This document shows, piece by piece, positions 45,889 through 55,516 of a DNA stretch of 64,000 bases. Source of the DNA: Temperatibacter marinus. Lineage in GTDB: Bacteria > Pseudomonadota > Alphaproteobacteria > Sphingomonadales > Kordiimonadaceae. A program made the translations under genes and the position numbers. Below the pieces are notes generated by a model, which was given only the letters and a program-made list of their open reading frames with translations, ran no database searches and was not told where the DNA came from. Each line of letters begins with the position of its first letter. Positions within the stretch are counted from its first letter, which is position 1. Location: positions 1,550,001 to 1,614,000 of the forward strand of contig NZ_CP123872.1 in assembly GCF_031598375.1 (NCBI RefSeq), read 5' to 3'.

Positions 45889-46021
45889 GTATTCTACGTC
45901 ATCTGGTTGAATTATGGGTGTGTTTCGTGTGAATATGTCACTTATTACTTGCATTTTTTTCAGAGACGTTCTTCAATATGCATAGTCATGGGGTATGTCA
46001 GTTTATTTTTTGGGAAGTGTT

Positions 46022-46453
46022 ATGCCAGATCCTATCGATGTTCATGTAGGCGGAAGAGTTCGAATGCAGCGAACATTAAAAGGTTATACTCAGCAAGGAT
46101 TGGGTGAGGTTGTTGGGCTAACCTTCCAGCAAATCCAAAAATATGAACGGGGAACTAATCGCATTGGATCCAGCCGTTTGTTTAGGATTGCACGCGCTCT
46201 TGAAACACCGATTGGATTCTTTTTCGATGATATGCCGCAAGAGATTTGTGGTTATGGCAAAAAGGGTATGGCTGAGCACGCAGCGGATTTTGAAATTGAT
46301 CGCACTGTTCTTAGAAGAGCGACACTTGAATTCGTCAGGGCCTATTATCAAATTAGCGATGATAATGTGCGTGATCATTTTAGAATGCTTATTCTTGCAA
46401 TCTCTAAGAGTGAGATTGAATTTGGTGGCCACGACGAGGATGACGCACCTTAA
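46022..46453 (+). CDS. XRE family helix-turn-helix regulator
   Basis: A 143-residue protein with an N-terminal HTH_3 domain (about 10-65: 'GYTQQGLGEVVGLTFQQIQKYERG', quoted here in part) and a C-terminal helical part. It resembles the alphaproteobacterial regulator commonly found downstream of lnt. The ATG at 46022 is chosen because GGGAAG lies just upstream; the frame is open to 45995. Its stop overlaps by 4 bases that of the convergent M1 peptidase. Target unknown. Confidence 0.88.
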   Translation: MPDPIDVHVGGRVRMQRTLKGYTQQGLGEVVGLTFQQIQKYERGTNRIGSSRLFRIARALETPIGFFFDDMPQEICGYGKKGMAEHAADFEIDRTVLRRATLEFVRAYYQISDDNVRDHFRMLILAISKSEIEFGGHDEDDAP

Positions 46454-48921
46454 TTCTCTTTAGATTTCGTCTTTTTTTCCGCCAAAATAGATTTCTTGAT
46501 TTTAACCTTCCTGCGCACAAGGTCTGTAGGTTGAAGAATTTTCAACCTCAATTGGGCATTATATTGTCGCCGTTCTTGTAAAAACCTTCTGATGGTTTTC
46601 TCAACTTTTGAACTGCTATGATACTTTAGTGTATTTTGGATGAAACGCGTGGGAAAGAAAATGCTCCCCGTAAGCTGAATGTCGCGCATGAGCAGTAAAC
46701 TTGACAAAATTAATTTTTCGGCTTCTTCGCGTCTTAGTGGATGGTGTAGATAGGAAATGCCAGATAATACCCAACGTTCAGTGTAGCGATTTTCAAGATA
46801 CTGCAAGTTATAAAACCATTGCAAGCGCTCCCGCTTGCTTGAAGATAATGTGGGGCGTAAATAATCAAACCGACTTAGGCGATCTTTATTTTTGATTCGA
46901 CTTCTCTGAGTATCAAGATAGGCAGATGCACGCGCAGGCTGTTTGATGGCAAGGATAGCTGTAAGGGCAATTAAGTCATCTTCAGAGAGACGTAATCCAG
47001 GAACAGTCAGATCCTTCTCCCATAATCGTGTTAGTCGCTTAAGCCCTCTCTCTGTCATGGCAATGGATTGATAGGCGCGGAAGAAAATACCTTTGAGAGA
47101 GCGATCCGGTGTATGGACCATATGCGTCCATAGAGTTTCCTCTAGAAAGGCGCCTTTAGCATGTCTTTGCCGCTCTCCTAGAAAGCCCCAAAATAGTGTC
47201 TCAATCTGTTTGACAGCCTCGGTGATCAGAAGGGTGTTTTTTTCCTGTTCGAGAATGTAAACTGAAGCATTTAATAGATCTAGGGGTCTGACAAGGGGGT
47301 TATTCTCCAACATTTGTTCATAAAGGTTAATGAAAAGAGTGCCTTTTTCTATATCAGAATAGTGTCCCCAATTATCATATAGCGACTCTATGTTTGCTGG
47401 AAAAAGACCATAACCTAGATTGTCATCAATCTTCTGTGGCCATATTCGTCCTTGGCTTTTGCTGTCATATTGCTGCAGAGTTTGAGCGTTGTTTTTATAT
47501 GACGGACGTCCCGCACTATTCACCCAGACATCGGACCAGCTTTTAACGTCAATATCAGTATAACGATCAAAAATCTCAATAAGCTGTGGCCATGTGGCAT
47601 TTTTATTTGCAAAAGTCTTCAAGTAATCTTGAATCCCTTTTTGAAAATTATCTTTACCAAGTAAAAGTTCTAATTGGCGCATCATGATGGGTGCTTTTTT
47701 GTAGATAATCGCCCCATACAAAGAGCCTGCTTCATTTAAATTCTCTAGATTTTGATAAATAGAATTTGCGCCGATCGTGCGATCAACCGCATAGGCATCT
47801 GGGTAATGATCAAGGAAGAAGTTTAAATTGTGGTCTACGTCAGGAAAGCTGGGATTGATGATTTTCGCTGCCATGAAATTAGCATAAACTTCCTTGGTCC
47901 AGACATCATCAAACCAGTTCATAGTGACAAGATTTCCAAACCACATATGGGCTACTTCGTGACTTATGAGAGAGGCCCTAGATAAAAGGGCGGCTTGAGA
48001 TGGATTTTCAGGTAAAAATAATGATGCGTCCCGGTATTGGATTGCCCCAGTATGTTCCATACCGCCAAAAGGAAAGCCAGGAAGGACAGCAAATCCAAAT
48101 TTCATAAAGGGGTACTTAATTCCAGTATATTCTTCTAACCAATCTATAGCCTGTGCGTGCAAAGTAAAAAGGGCATCAATATTCCTATCTACTTTCGCAG
48201 TGTCGCTTTCTCTGTGGAGCAGAGTCATCAGGCGACCCTTAATTGTTTTCTCAATAGTATGAAATTTTCCAGCAACAAAAGAAAATAAGTAGCTGCTCAT
48301 CAAATCCGACTCTTCAAATTGAATTATCTTACTCTTATCTGTTGACTCGATCTTTAGAATTGGCGCGGCTGACAAGGCAGTCCACTCTTTGGGCATGCTG
48401 AGGGTGAGTGTATATCTTGCCTTTAGATTTGGTTGGTCAAAAATAGGGAAAGCAGTTCGCGCGCGATCGGGGACAAAGAGGGTATATAAAAATTCAGAAT
48501 TTCTATTCAGAGCAGACTCGCCAACAAGGTGACGAATTTCAATAACATTTTCACCTAGGGTGAGGGCTTCTTTCTGGATTATGAGGTGTTCTTTCTCATG
48601 TTGAACGGGATGACGTGTTCCGTTCACGCTCAGGAAAAGCAGCTGAGAAGATCGCTCTTGAAAATCAATTTGCAAATCCTGCGATACGGCAGTTAAGTTG
48701 ACATTTATCACTGTGGTTGCGGAAATATCTTGCTCATATGAAGCAGGGATCGAGACAGAAATTGTATAACGAAGATCAGTAATGACCGATTTTCTGTGGG
48801 CCATTAAATCTGCTGAGACGCCCTCTTTGACTTTAATGAAAGCGCGACCTTCACCATCGATTTTAGGCATTGATGTGCATGCCGACAAACAGAGCACAAA
48901 GATAATAAGGATGAACCGCAT
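46450..48921 (-). CDS. M1 family metallopeptidase lipoprotein
   Basis: About 823 residues with a lipoprotein signal peptide (lipobox LSAC, about residue 15). The aminopeptidase N-type N-terminal beta domain spans about 40-230 and the catalytic domain about 240-480. The zinc site is 'HEVAHMWFGNLVT' with the third ligand Glu 18 residues after the second His ('WTKEVYANF'), as in M1. The exopeptidase motif is GGMEH rather than GAMEN. A C-terminal HEAT-like region follows. It probably trims peptides in the periplasm. The ATG at 48921 follows GGGAG. Confidence 0.9.
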   Translation of the reverse strand: MRFILIIFVLCLSACTSMPKIDGEGRAFIKVKEGVSADLMAHRKSVITDLRYTISVSIPASYEQDISATTVINVNLTAVSQDLQIDFQERSSQLLFLSVNGTRHPVQHEKEHLIIQKEALTLGENVIEIRHLVGESALNRNSEFLYTLFVPDRARTAFPIFDQPNLKARYTLTLSMPKEWTALSAAPILKIESTDKSKIIQFEESDLMSSYLFSFVAGKFHTIEKTIKGRLMTLLHRESDTAKVDRNIDALFTLHAQAIDWLEEYTGIKYPFMKFGFAVLPGFPFGGMEHTGAIQYRDASLFLPENPSQAALLSRASLISHEVAHMWFGNLVTMNWFDDVWTKEVYANFMAAKIINPSFPDVDHNLNFFLDHYPDAYAVDRTIGANSIYQNLENLNEAGSLYGAIIYKKAPIMMRQLELLLGKDNFQKGIQDYLKTFANKNATWPQLIEIFDRYTDIDVKSWSDVWVNSAGRPSYKNNAQTLQQYDSKSQGRIWPQKIDDNLGYGLFPANIESLYDNWGHYSDIEKGTLFINLYEQMLENNPLVRPLDLLNASVYILEQEKNTLLITEAVKQIETLFWGFLGERQRHAKGAFLEETLWTHMVHTPDRSLKGIFFRAYQSIAMTERGLKRLTRLWEKDLTVPGLRLSEDDLIALTAILAIKQPARASAYLDTQRSRIKNKDRLSRFDYLRPTLSSSKRERLQWFYNLQYLENRYTERWVLSGISYLHHPLRREEAEKLILSSLLLMRDIQLTGSIFFPTRFIQNTLKYHSSSKVEKTIRRFLQERRQYNAQLRLKILQPTDLVRRKVKIKKSILAEKKTKSKEN

Positions 48922-49031
48922 ATAATTTCTCCCATACACATAGAGCTATAGTTATGTGATGCTCTTTCAATGGGGTCAACTGAAGAAATTAATCACTGGA
49001 TTTGACTCACAGAATTCGATAAAGAGAGCCC

Positions 49032-49754
49032 ATGACTGATGACCGTAAACAAAAAAGTGACTTTCAACGACCTGAGCAACGATTTTTTGGGCGTCGAAAA
49101 GGTAATAAACTATCTTCCCGTAAACAAGAGTTGATGGAAACTCTTTTGCCGCGCCTAATGGTACCCCTTGATGAAGATGCGGAAGGCAATCTTGACGCCT
49201 TCAGTCTTTTTCCAGAAGGCATTAAAAAAATATGGTTTGAAATTGGCTTTGGTAAGGGTGAGCATATGTCTTGGCAGGCCCGTCATAATCCGGATGTGGG
49301 GTTGATTGGCTGTGAACCTTTTTTAAATGGGGTTGCTGGCTTGCTGACCGATATTGAAGAGCAAGACTTAAAAAATATTCGGATTTATAGCGATGATGCT
49401 CGTCATGTTATGAAAGCGTTGCCAGATGAAAGTGTGGACCGCCTCTTTCTCTTGCAGCCAGATCCTTGGCCGAAAGCCAGGCATGCTCGTAGACGATTCG
49501 TCAATTCTTATAATTTAGACGAGATCTCACGCATTTTAGTTTGTGGGGCTGAATTTAGGATTAGCACGGATCATCCCATCTACAGAGAGTGGGTGAATAT
49601 TCAAATGAGCGAGCGACCAGATTTCGAATGGACAGCTGAAGGCCCCCAAGATTGGCAAAACCGCCCGGCGGACTGGCCTGAAACACGTTATGTTCGTAAA
49701 GCCCTTGAAGGACAAGCGACCTATTTCATCTTTAAACGGCGCCCTAGAAAGTGA
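49032..49754 (+). CDS. trmB: tRNA (guanine-N7)-methyltransferase
   Basis: A 240-residue SAM-dependent methyltransferase forming m7G46 in tRNA. Visible are 'WFEIGFGKGEHMSWQA' (SAM motif I), 'IGCEPF', 'LLQPDPWPKARHARRR' (the PDPWPKxRHxKRR signature) and the C-terminal 'RPADWPETRYVRKAL'. In alphaproteobacteria trmB usually follows metK and precedes rimP. Here an oppositely oriented aminopeptidase gene occupies the upstream slot. Confidence 0.96.
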   Translation: MTDDRKQKSDFQRPEQRFFGRRKGNKLSSRKQELMETLLPRLMVPLDEDAEGNLDAFSLFPEGIKKIWFEIGFGKGEHMSWQARHNPDVGLIGCEPFLNGVAGLLTDIEEQDLKNIRIYSDDARHVMKALPDESVDRLFLLQPDPWPKARHARRRFVNSYNLDEISRILVCGAEFRISTDHPIYREWVNIQMSERPDFEWTAEGPQDWQNRPADWPETRYVRKALEGQATYFIFKRRPRK

Positions 49755-49890
49755 TGAAGAGGGGGATCCGTTATACTGGAACAGATCCTCTGCAGGCTTT
49801 CTCAGACCAAAGAGGGTAGAATCTTCTTGTCAAAGCGGTTCCAATCTTATATAGAAGCTCCAGTTCTCCTGAAAAACTAAGCTTCATGGA

Positions 49891-49914
49891 GTGGGCCTGA
49901 CGGTCCACCTTTTG
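49891..49914 (+). promoter_or_regulatory. Leader hairpin upstream of rimP
   Basis: GTGGGCC pairs with GGTCCAC (7 bp including one G-T pair, TGAC loop), followed by CTTTT, 62 bases before the rimP start. It looks like an attenuator or weak terminator in the leader of the rimP-nusA-infB operon. CTCC at 49867 and GGAG at 49888 could form a competing pair. Confidence 0.5.
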
Positions 49915-49975
49915 GTGCTGGACTAAAAACTTAGTCATTCATTTTCAGGTGTTGAGAAAAAAGAAAGGCAATGGC

Positions 49976-50494
49976 GTGAGCGATCCAGCCATAACAGTAA
50001 CCGAGATTATCGAAACTGCCGTTAAAGAATTAGGCTTTGAATTGGTGCGTGTCACATATGGTGGCGGCAGAAAGCCTACTCTACAGATTATGGCAGAACG
50101 CGAAGACGGCACAATGTCAGTTGATGATTGTGCCAAGCTATCACGGGAAGTTTCAGCCATTCTTGATGTGGAAGACCCTCTGGATGGAGAGTATCTTCTT
50201 GAGGTGAGTTCGCCTGGTATCGATCGACCTTTAACGCGCCCGAAAGATTTTTCGCGCTGGGTAGGGTTCGATGCAAAAGTAGAGTTGTTAGAGGCTGTGG
50301 ATGGTCGACGTCGGTTTAGAGGGAAAATCCTCTCAGCTGATGATGTGATTACAACGCTTGAAGTAGCCGATCTAAAAGAGATAGTAGAAATTTCCTATGG
50401 CGAGATTTCTAAAGCAAAACTAATTCTTACCGACGAACTGATTGATGCAGTTCAAAACGGTCTGGTTGGTCCTGGGGGGCGAAGCGACATATAG
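49976..50494 (+). CDS. rimP: Ribosome maturation factor RimP
   Basis: A 172-residue protein needed for 30S maturation. 'LVRVTYGGGRKPTLQIMAER', 'SVDDCAKLSREVSAILDVEDP' and 'LEVSSPGIDRPLTRPKDF' are the family core, followed by the SH3-like C-terminal domain. I choose the GTG at 49976 because AAAGG lies seven bases upstream; the frame is open to a GTG at 49949. First gene of the rimP-nusA-ylxR-infB-rbfA-truB-rpsO-pnp block. Confidence 0.94.
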   Translation: MSDPAITVTEIIETAVKELGFELVRVTYGGGRKPTLQIMAEREDGTMSVDDCAKLSREVSAILDVEDPLDGEYLLEVSSPGIDRPLTRPKDFSRWVGFDAKVELLEAVDGRRRFRGKILSADDVITTLEVADLKEIVEISYGEISKAKLILTDELIDAVQNGLVGPGGRSDI

Positions 50495-50556
50495 TCACTT
50501 CTTCATACGGACTTATAAGTGCAGGGTGAAAAGCTGTACGCAACAATGGAGTAAAT

Positions 50557-52197
50557 ATGATGGCTACTGCTGTCAGTGCAAACCGCTTAGAATTACTACA
50601 GATCGCAGATGCTGTAGCACGTGAGAAATCAATTGATCGGGATATCGTTCTTGAGGCGATGGAAGAGGCTATTCAAAAAGCTGCACGTTCGCGCTATGGC
50701 GTTGAAAATGAAATTCGTGCTCAGATTGATAAGAAGACTGGTGATATTCGCTTGTTCCGTGTCATCCAAGTTGTGGAAGAAGTTGAAGAGCCTGCAACGC
50801 AGATTTCACTCGAAGAGGCTCGCTTAGACAAGGAAGATGCTGAGATTGGCGACTTCTTGGCGTCACCATTGCCGCCAATGGATTTTGGACGAATTGCAGC
50901 GCAAACAGCGAAGCAAGTGATTGTACAAAAAGTCCGTGATGCAGAGCGAGAGCGTCAGTACAATGAATTCAAAGACAAGGTCGGTGAGGTTATTACGGGC
51001 GTTGTGAAGCGGGTTGAGTACGGTAATGTGATTGTTGATCTAGGCCGTGCAGAAGCTGTAATGCGTCGTGATCAAGTGATCCCGCGTGAGCATATTAGAA
51101 ATAACGAACGCATCCGCGGCATCATCTATGATGTGCGCCGCGAAAATCGCGGCCCACAAATTTTCATGAGCCGCACAAAGCCTGACTATATGGCAGCCCT
51201 TTTTGCTCAAGAAGTACCTGAGATTTATGACAATGTGATTGAAATTCTTTCTGTTGCTCGTGATCCAGGCTCGCGTGCAAAAATAGCTGTGAATGCAAAT
51301 GATGCATCTATTGATCCTGTGGGAGCCTGTGTGGGGATGCGTGGATCTCGTGTTCAGGCCGTTGTTAACGAGCTTCAAGGTGAGAAGATTGATATCATTC
51401 AGTGGAATCCAGATGTTGCGTCCTTTATTGTGAACGCACTAGCGCCTGCTATCGTGACCAAAGTGGTAATGGATGAAGAGCGGAACCGTGTAGAAGTGGT
51501 TGTGCCTGACGACAATCTATCTCTTGCGATTGGTCGTCGCGGTCAGAATGTGCGTCTTGCATCGCAGCTTACGGGCTGGACAATCGATATCATGACAGAG
51601 GCTCAAGAATCTGAGCGTCGTCAAGAAGAGTTTATGGCTATGTCTAATCGCTTCATTGAAGCTTTGGATGTTGATGATACATTGGCGCATCTACTTGTTG
51701 CTGAAGGCTTCACCGAAGTTGAGGAAGTTGCTTACGTTGCAGCGGAAGAGCTCTTGGGTGTTGAAGGCTTTGAAGAAGAGCTAGTCTCTGAGCTTCAGCG
51801 CCGGGCTACGGATTACCTTGAGCGCGCAAACCGTGAAGCTGACGATAAGCGTCGCGAGCTTGGTGTCTCTGACGAGTTATTGGATGTAGAAGGATTAAAT
51901 CCTCGCATGCTGGTGGCCTTGGGTGAAGAAGAGGTGAAAACTCTTGAGGATTTTGCTTACTGTGCCGCTGATGAGCTCACAAGTAAGGAAGATGGAATTC
52001 TCCGCAGCTTTAGTCTCAGTGAAGAAGATGCGAGTCAGATGATTATGTCTGCTCGTATGGCTTTGGGCTGGTTGGATGAAGCTGACCTTGCTGAAGGTGA
52101 TGCCACTAAAGAAGGTGGTGATGCTGAAGGCGAAGAGGCTGTCGAGGCTGAAACTGCGACGGAAGAGGCTGCTGAAGAGGCTGTCTCGAAAGAGTAG
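50557..52197 (+). CDS. nusA: Transcription termination/antitermination factor NusA
   Basis: A 546-residue protein: N-terminal RNAP-binding domain (1-125), S1 domain (about 135-200, 'VITGVVKRVEYGNVIVDLGRAE' in part), two KH domains (about 205-345, 'DPVGACVGMRGSRVQ' and 'AIGRRGQNVRLA'), and C-terminal acidic helix-hairpin repeats (about 360-510), then an Ala/Glu-rich tail. It modulates pausing, termination and antitermination. GGAGTAAAT precedes the ATG. Confidence 0.97.
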   Translation: MMATAVSANRLELLQIADAVAREKSIDRDIVLEAMEEAIQKAARSRYGVENEIRAQIDKKTGDIRLFRVIQVVEEVEEPATQISLEEARLDKEDAEIGDFLASPLPPMDFGRIAAQTAKQVIVQKVRDAERERQYNEFKDKVGEVITGVVKRVEYGNVIVDLGRAEAVMRRDQVIPREHIRNNERIRGIIYDVRRENRGPQIFMSRTKPDYMAALFAQEVPEIYDNVIEILSVARDPGSRAKIAVNANDASIDPVGACVGMRGSRVQAVVNELQGEKIDIIQWNPDVASFIVNALAPAIVTKVVMDEERNRVEVVVPDDNLSLAIGRRGQNVRLASQLTGWTIDIMTEAQESERRQEEFMAMSNRFIEALDVDDTLAHLLVAEGFTEVEEVAYVAAEELLGVEGFEEELVSELQRRATDYLERANREADDKRRELGVSDELLDVEGLNPRMLVALGEEEVKTLEDFAYCAADELTSKEDGILRSFSLSEEDASQMIMSARMALGWLDEADLAEGDATKEGGDAEGEEAVEAETATEEAAEEAVSKE

Positions 52198-52208
52198 GAA
52201 GTTAGTTA

Positions 52209-52838
52209 GTGAAAGAGAAACGGGATAAATCCCCAGAGAGAAAGTGTATCTTATCTGGGGACGTGATGGACAAGGATTTAATGATCCGATTTGTTCTGTC
52301 TCCTGAAAATCTTTTAACGCCTGACCTTGCGGCAAAACTCCCAGGAAGAGGGGTTTGGATAAAGACAGATCGCTCCCTCATCGAGGAAGCGATTGACAAA
52401 AAAACAATACTAAAGGCGGTTGCACGGTCCCTAAAGACCCAAGTAACCCCCCAGATGCTTCCAGAGGCACTGCTCGTTCTTTTGGAAAATCTTCTTAAAA
52501 AGAGGGTGCTGGATCGTCTTGGTATAGAACAAAGGGCGGGTCATGTTGTGACAGGCTTTGATAAAATCAAAGCAGCGCTCGGTAAGAAAAGTAAGCCAGT
52601 TTATCTGTTTCAGGCAAATGATGCAGGAGAAGATGGGCGGAAAAAGATTAAGTTCAGTGTGCAAGGGTACACTGATACGCCAGTAGCAGAGTGTGATATA
52701 TTTACACGTGACGATTTGTCCTCTGCGCTGGGAAGAGATAATGCAGTGCATGTTCTTTTGCTAAAAGGGGCAGCACTTGGTAAACTAGAAGCGGATTTGA
52801 GCCGTTTGAATGGAATCGCAGGATTGGTGGAAGAGTAA
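52209..52838 (+). CDS. YlxR (DUF448) / L7Ae-like RNA-binding protein
   Basis: A 209-residue protein with an N-terminal YlxR domain (about 8-85: 'PERKCILSG', 'MIRFVLSPEN', 'PGRGVWIKTD') and a C-terminal L7Ae-like region (about 90-205). This fused form sits between nusA and infB in alphaproteobacteria. Function in RNA binding or nucleoid association is inferred from family. The GTG at 52209 follows GGAAG, only 11 bases after the nusA stop. Confidence 0.88.
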   Translation: MKEKRDKSPERKCILSGDVMDKDLMIRFVLSPENLLTPDLAAKLPGRGVWIKTDRSLIEEAIDKKTILKAVARSLKTQVTPQMLPEALLVLLENLLKKRVLDRLGIEQRAGHVVTGFDKIKAALGKKSKPVYLFQANDAGEDGRKKIKFSVQGYTDTPVAECDIFTRDDLSSALGRDNAVHVLLLKGAALGKLEADLSRLNGIAGLVEE

Positions 52839-52871
52839 CGACCCCGCTTGCTGAAGGAAAAAGAGTATACT

Positions 52872-55484
52872 ATGAGTGACGATAAGAAGCTGACATTAAC
52901 ACCAAAATTAGGTGTCGGAAAAGGCGTTGAAACTGGCCAAGTCCGTCAGAGCTTTAGTCATGGTCGCAGTAAGGCGGTTGTGGTAGAACGGAAAAAGAAA
53001 CGCGTTCTTAAAAATGCGCCGGGTACAACGGCTCCAGCGGGAGAGAGTAAATCCTCTGGTCAGTCTAAGCCTGCAGGGTTTCAGCCTAAAAAGCGATCAA
53101 ATCCAGGAGGGCTTTCCGATACAGAGATGGAAAAGCGTGCACTGGTTTTAGAGCAAGCTAAAAAGGATGCCGAGCGCAAGGCTGAAGAGGCGAAGAAGCA
53201 GGCTGCTCTTGATGCAGAGCGTAAAAAGCTTGAAGAGGCCGAAGCCGCAAAGCGCAGCGTAGAAGAACAAGCTGAGCGGAAAGCCGCTGAAGCTGCTCAG
53301 AAGAAAGCTGAAGAAGAAGCGCGTGTTAAAGCTGAGAAAGAATCGGCAAAGCGCACTGAGGCTGAAGCTGCTGCACGCGAAAAAGAAGAAGATGAAGCGA
53401 AGAAAAAGTCAGAGCTTGAAGCGCGCGCTGTGCAACTTAGAAAAGCCTCTGAAGCGCGTAAGGCTGATATGAGTGCCGCTGCCACTGCTACAGAAGGCGA
53501 TGAAAAACGCCGTGGTAAGCAAAAGAGAACCAAAGACAAACGTAAAACTGAAGAAAACCGTCGTGGAGCTGGTCGTGGAAATAATGACCGTCGCGGAGGA
53601 AAACTTACAATTGCGAAAGCAACTTCTGGTGATGAGGGCGGTCGTCAACGCTCAATTGCGGCGATGAAACGGGCGCAAGCAAAAGCAAAACGCCAGCAAG
53701 GGGATCAACAAGAAGCTAAGAAACAGAGCCGTGAAATTACAATTCCTGAAGTGATTACAGTTCAAGAATTGGCAAACCGAATGGCTGAAAAAGGCGTTGC
53801 CTTAGTTAAAGTCCTTATGGGTATGGGTGTTATGGCCACTATTAATGAGGTTCTTGATCAAGATACTGCCCAATTGGTGGTTGAAGAATTTGGCCATAAG
53901 CCAAAACGTGTTCTTGATTCTGATGTTGAGATTGGTATCTCTGGGGCTGAAGATGATGAAACAGATCTAGCATCTCGTGCACCAGTTGTCACAGTGATGG
54001 GTCACGTTGATCATGGTAAAACATCCCTCTTGGATGCTCTTCGTAAGGCGAATGTTGTGTCAGGTGAAGCTGGTGGTATTACTCAGCATATTGGTGCCTA
54101 TCAAGTCGAAGTTTCGGGTCAGAAAATTACTTTCTTAGATACACCAGGTCACGCAGCCTTTACGGAAATGCGTGCACGCGGTGCATCTGTTACAGATATT
54201 TGTATTGTCGTTGTTGCAGCAGATGACGGCGTTATGCCTCAAACAAAAGAAGCAATTGCACATGCAAAAGCTGCGGGTGTTCCTTTGATTATCGCCATCA
54301 ATAAAATGGATCGCGAGGGCGCTAACCCTGATCGTGTGAGACAAGAGCTTCTTCAGGAAGAAGTTGTCGTAGAAAGCTTCTCTGGGGATGTTCAGGAAGT
54401 TGAAATTTCAGCCCTAACAGGTTTGGGCCTAGATAATTTGAAAGAACAAATTCTTTTACAAGCTGAACTTCTGGAGTTGAAAGCAAACCCAAGTCGTGCT
54501 GCAAACGGTGTGGTTGTTGAAGCCAAGTTGGATAAAGGTCGTGGTTCTGTAACAACCACTCTTATTCAAAAAGGGACAGTGAAAATTGGTGATATCTTTG
54601 TTGCTGGTGCTGAATGGGGCCGCGTGAGAGCGTTGGTCAACGATAAAGGACAGCAAGTGAAAGAAGCTGGACCGTCTGTGCCTGTTGAGGTTCTCGGTGC
54701 TGGTGGCGTTCCTTCTGCAGGAGATGACTTTGCTGTTGTTTCTAACGAGGCAAGAGCCCGTGAGATTGTTGATTATCGTCAAGAGCAGATCAAAAAGAAA
54801 AGAGCCTTGGCAGCTGCCGGTCCAAAAACAATGGAAGCAATGTTTACTCAGCTTAAAGAATCTGGAGAAACACAATCTTTCCAAGTGGTCTTGAAGGCAG
54901 ATGTTCAAGGGTCAGTTGAAGCAATTACAGCGGCTCTTGAAAAAGCAGGGAATGACGACATTGCTTGTCGTGTCCTACACGGGGCTGTCGGTGGTATTAC
55001 TGAATCTGACATTACTTTGGCGAATGCTTCAGATGCTATGGTTATAGGCTTTAATGTGCGTCCGAATAAGCAAGCCCGTGAAAGTGCGGAAAGTTTAGGA
55101 ACTGCTATGAAGTTCTATAGCGTCATTTATGATTTGATCGATGATGTGAAGGCGGCAATGGCTGGCCAACTTGGTCCAGAATTTAAAGAGAATGTAATTG
55201 GCTCTGCTGAAATTCTAGATGTCTTTACGGCCGGCAAAAAAGGCAAGGCTGCAGGGTGTCGTGTTCTTGAAGGTAATATTAGGAACGACCTTAAGGCGCG
55301 CATTCTTCGGGACGGCGTCATTGTCTATGAAGGTCAAATTGAAAACCTTCGTCGTTTCAAAGACGATGTTAAGAAGGTTGAAAGTGGCCAAGAGTGTGGT
55401 CTTACTTTTGAGGACTTCCATGAGATGCGTGCTGGCGATGAACTGCAAGTTTATGAGCTGGAAGAAGTTGAAAGAAAGCTATAA
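52872..55484 (+). CDS. infB: Translation initiation factor IF-2
   Basis: About 870 residues: a highly charged Glu/Lys/Ala-rich N-terminal region (about 50-290), IF2_N domain (about 295-345), GTPase G domain ('GHVDHGKTSLLD', 'DTPGHAAF', 'NKMD'), then domains II, III and IV. It recruits fMet-tRNA to the 30S subunit. The start at 52872 gives the conserved 'MSDDKKLTLTPKLGV'; GGAAAAAGAG is upstream and the frame is open to 52848. Confidence 0.97.
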   Translation: MSDDKKLTLTPKLGVGKGVETGQVRQSFSHGRSKAVVVERKKKRVLKNAPGTTAPAGESKSSGQSKPAGFQPKKRSNPGGLSDTEMEKRALVLEQAKKDAERKAEEAKKQAALDAERKKLEEAEAAKRSVEEQAERKAAEAAQKKAEEEARVKAEKESAKRTEAEAAAREKEEDEAKKKSELEARAVQLRKASEARKADMSAAATATEGDEKRRGKQKRTKDKRKTEENRRGAGRGNNDRRGGKLTIAKATSGDEGGRQRSIAAMKRAQAKAKRQQGDQQEAKKQSREITIPEVITVQELANRMAEKGVALVKVLMGMGVMATINEVLDQDTAQLVVEEFGHKPKRVLDSDVEIGISGAEDDETDLASRAPVVTVMGHVDHGKTSLLDALRKANVVSGEAGGITQHIGAYQVEVSGQKITFLDTPGHAAFTEMRARGASVTDICIVVVAADDGVMPQTKEAIAHAKAAGVPLIIAINKMDREGANPDRVRQELLQEEVVVESFSGDVQEVEISALTGLGLDNLKEQILLQAELLELKANPSRAANGVVVEAKLDKGRGSVTTTLIQKGTVKIGDIFVAGAEWGRVRALVNDKGQQVKEAGPSVPVEVLGAGGVPSAGDDFAVVSNEARAREIVDYRQEQIKKKRALAAAGPKTMEAMFTQLKESGETQSFQVVLKADVQGSVEAITAALEKAGNDDIACRVLHGAVGGITESDITLANASDAMVIGFNVRPNKQARESAESLGTAMKFYSVIYDLIDDVKAAMAGQLGPEFKENVIGSAEILDVFTAGKKGKAAGCRVLEGNIRNDLKARILRDGVIVYEGQIENLRRFKDDVKKVESGQECGLTFEDFHEMRAGDELQVYELEEVERKL

Positions 55485-55516
55485 TTTAGCTTTCTGATTG
55501 TTCTAAGGACAAAATC

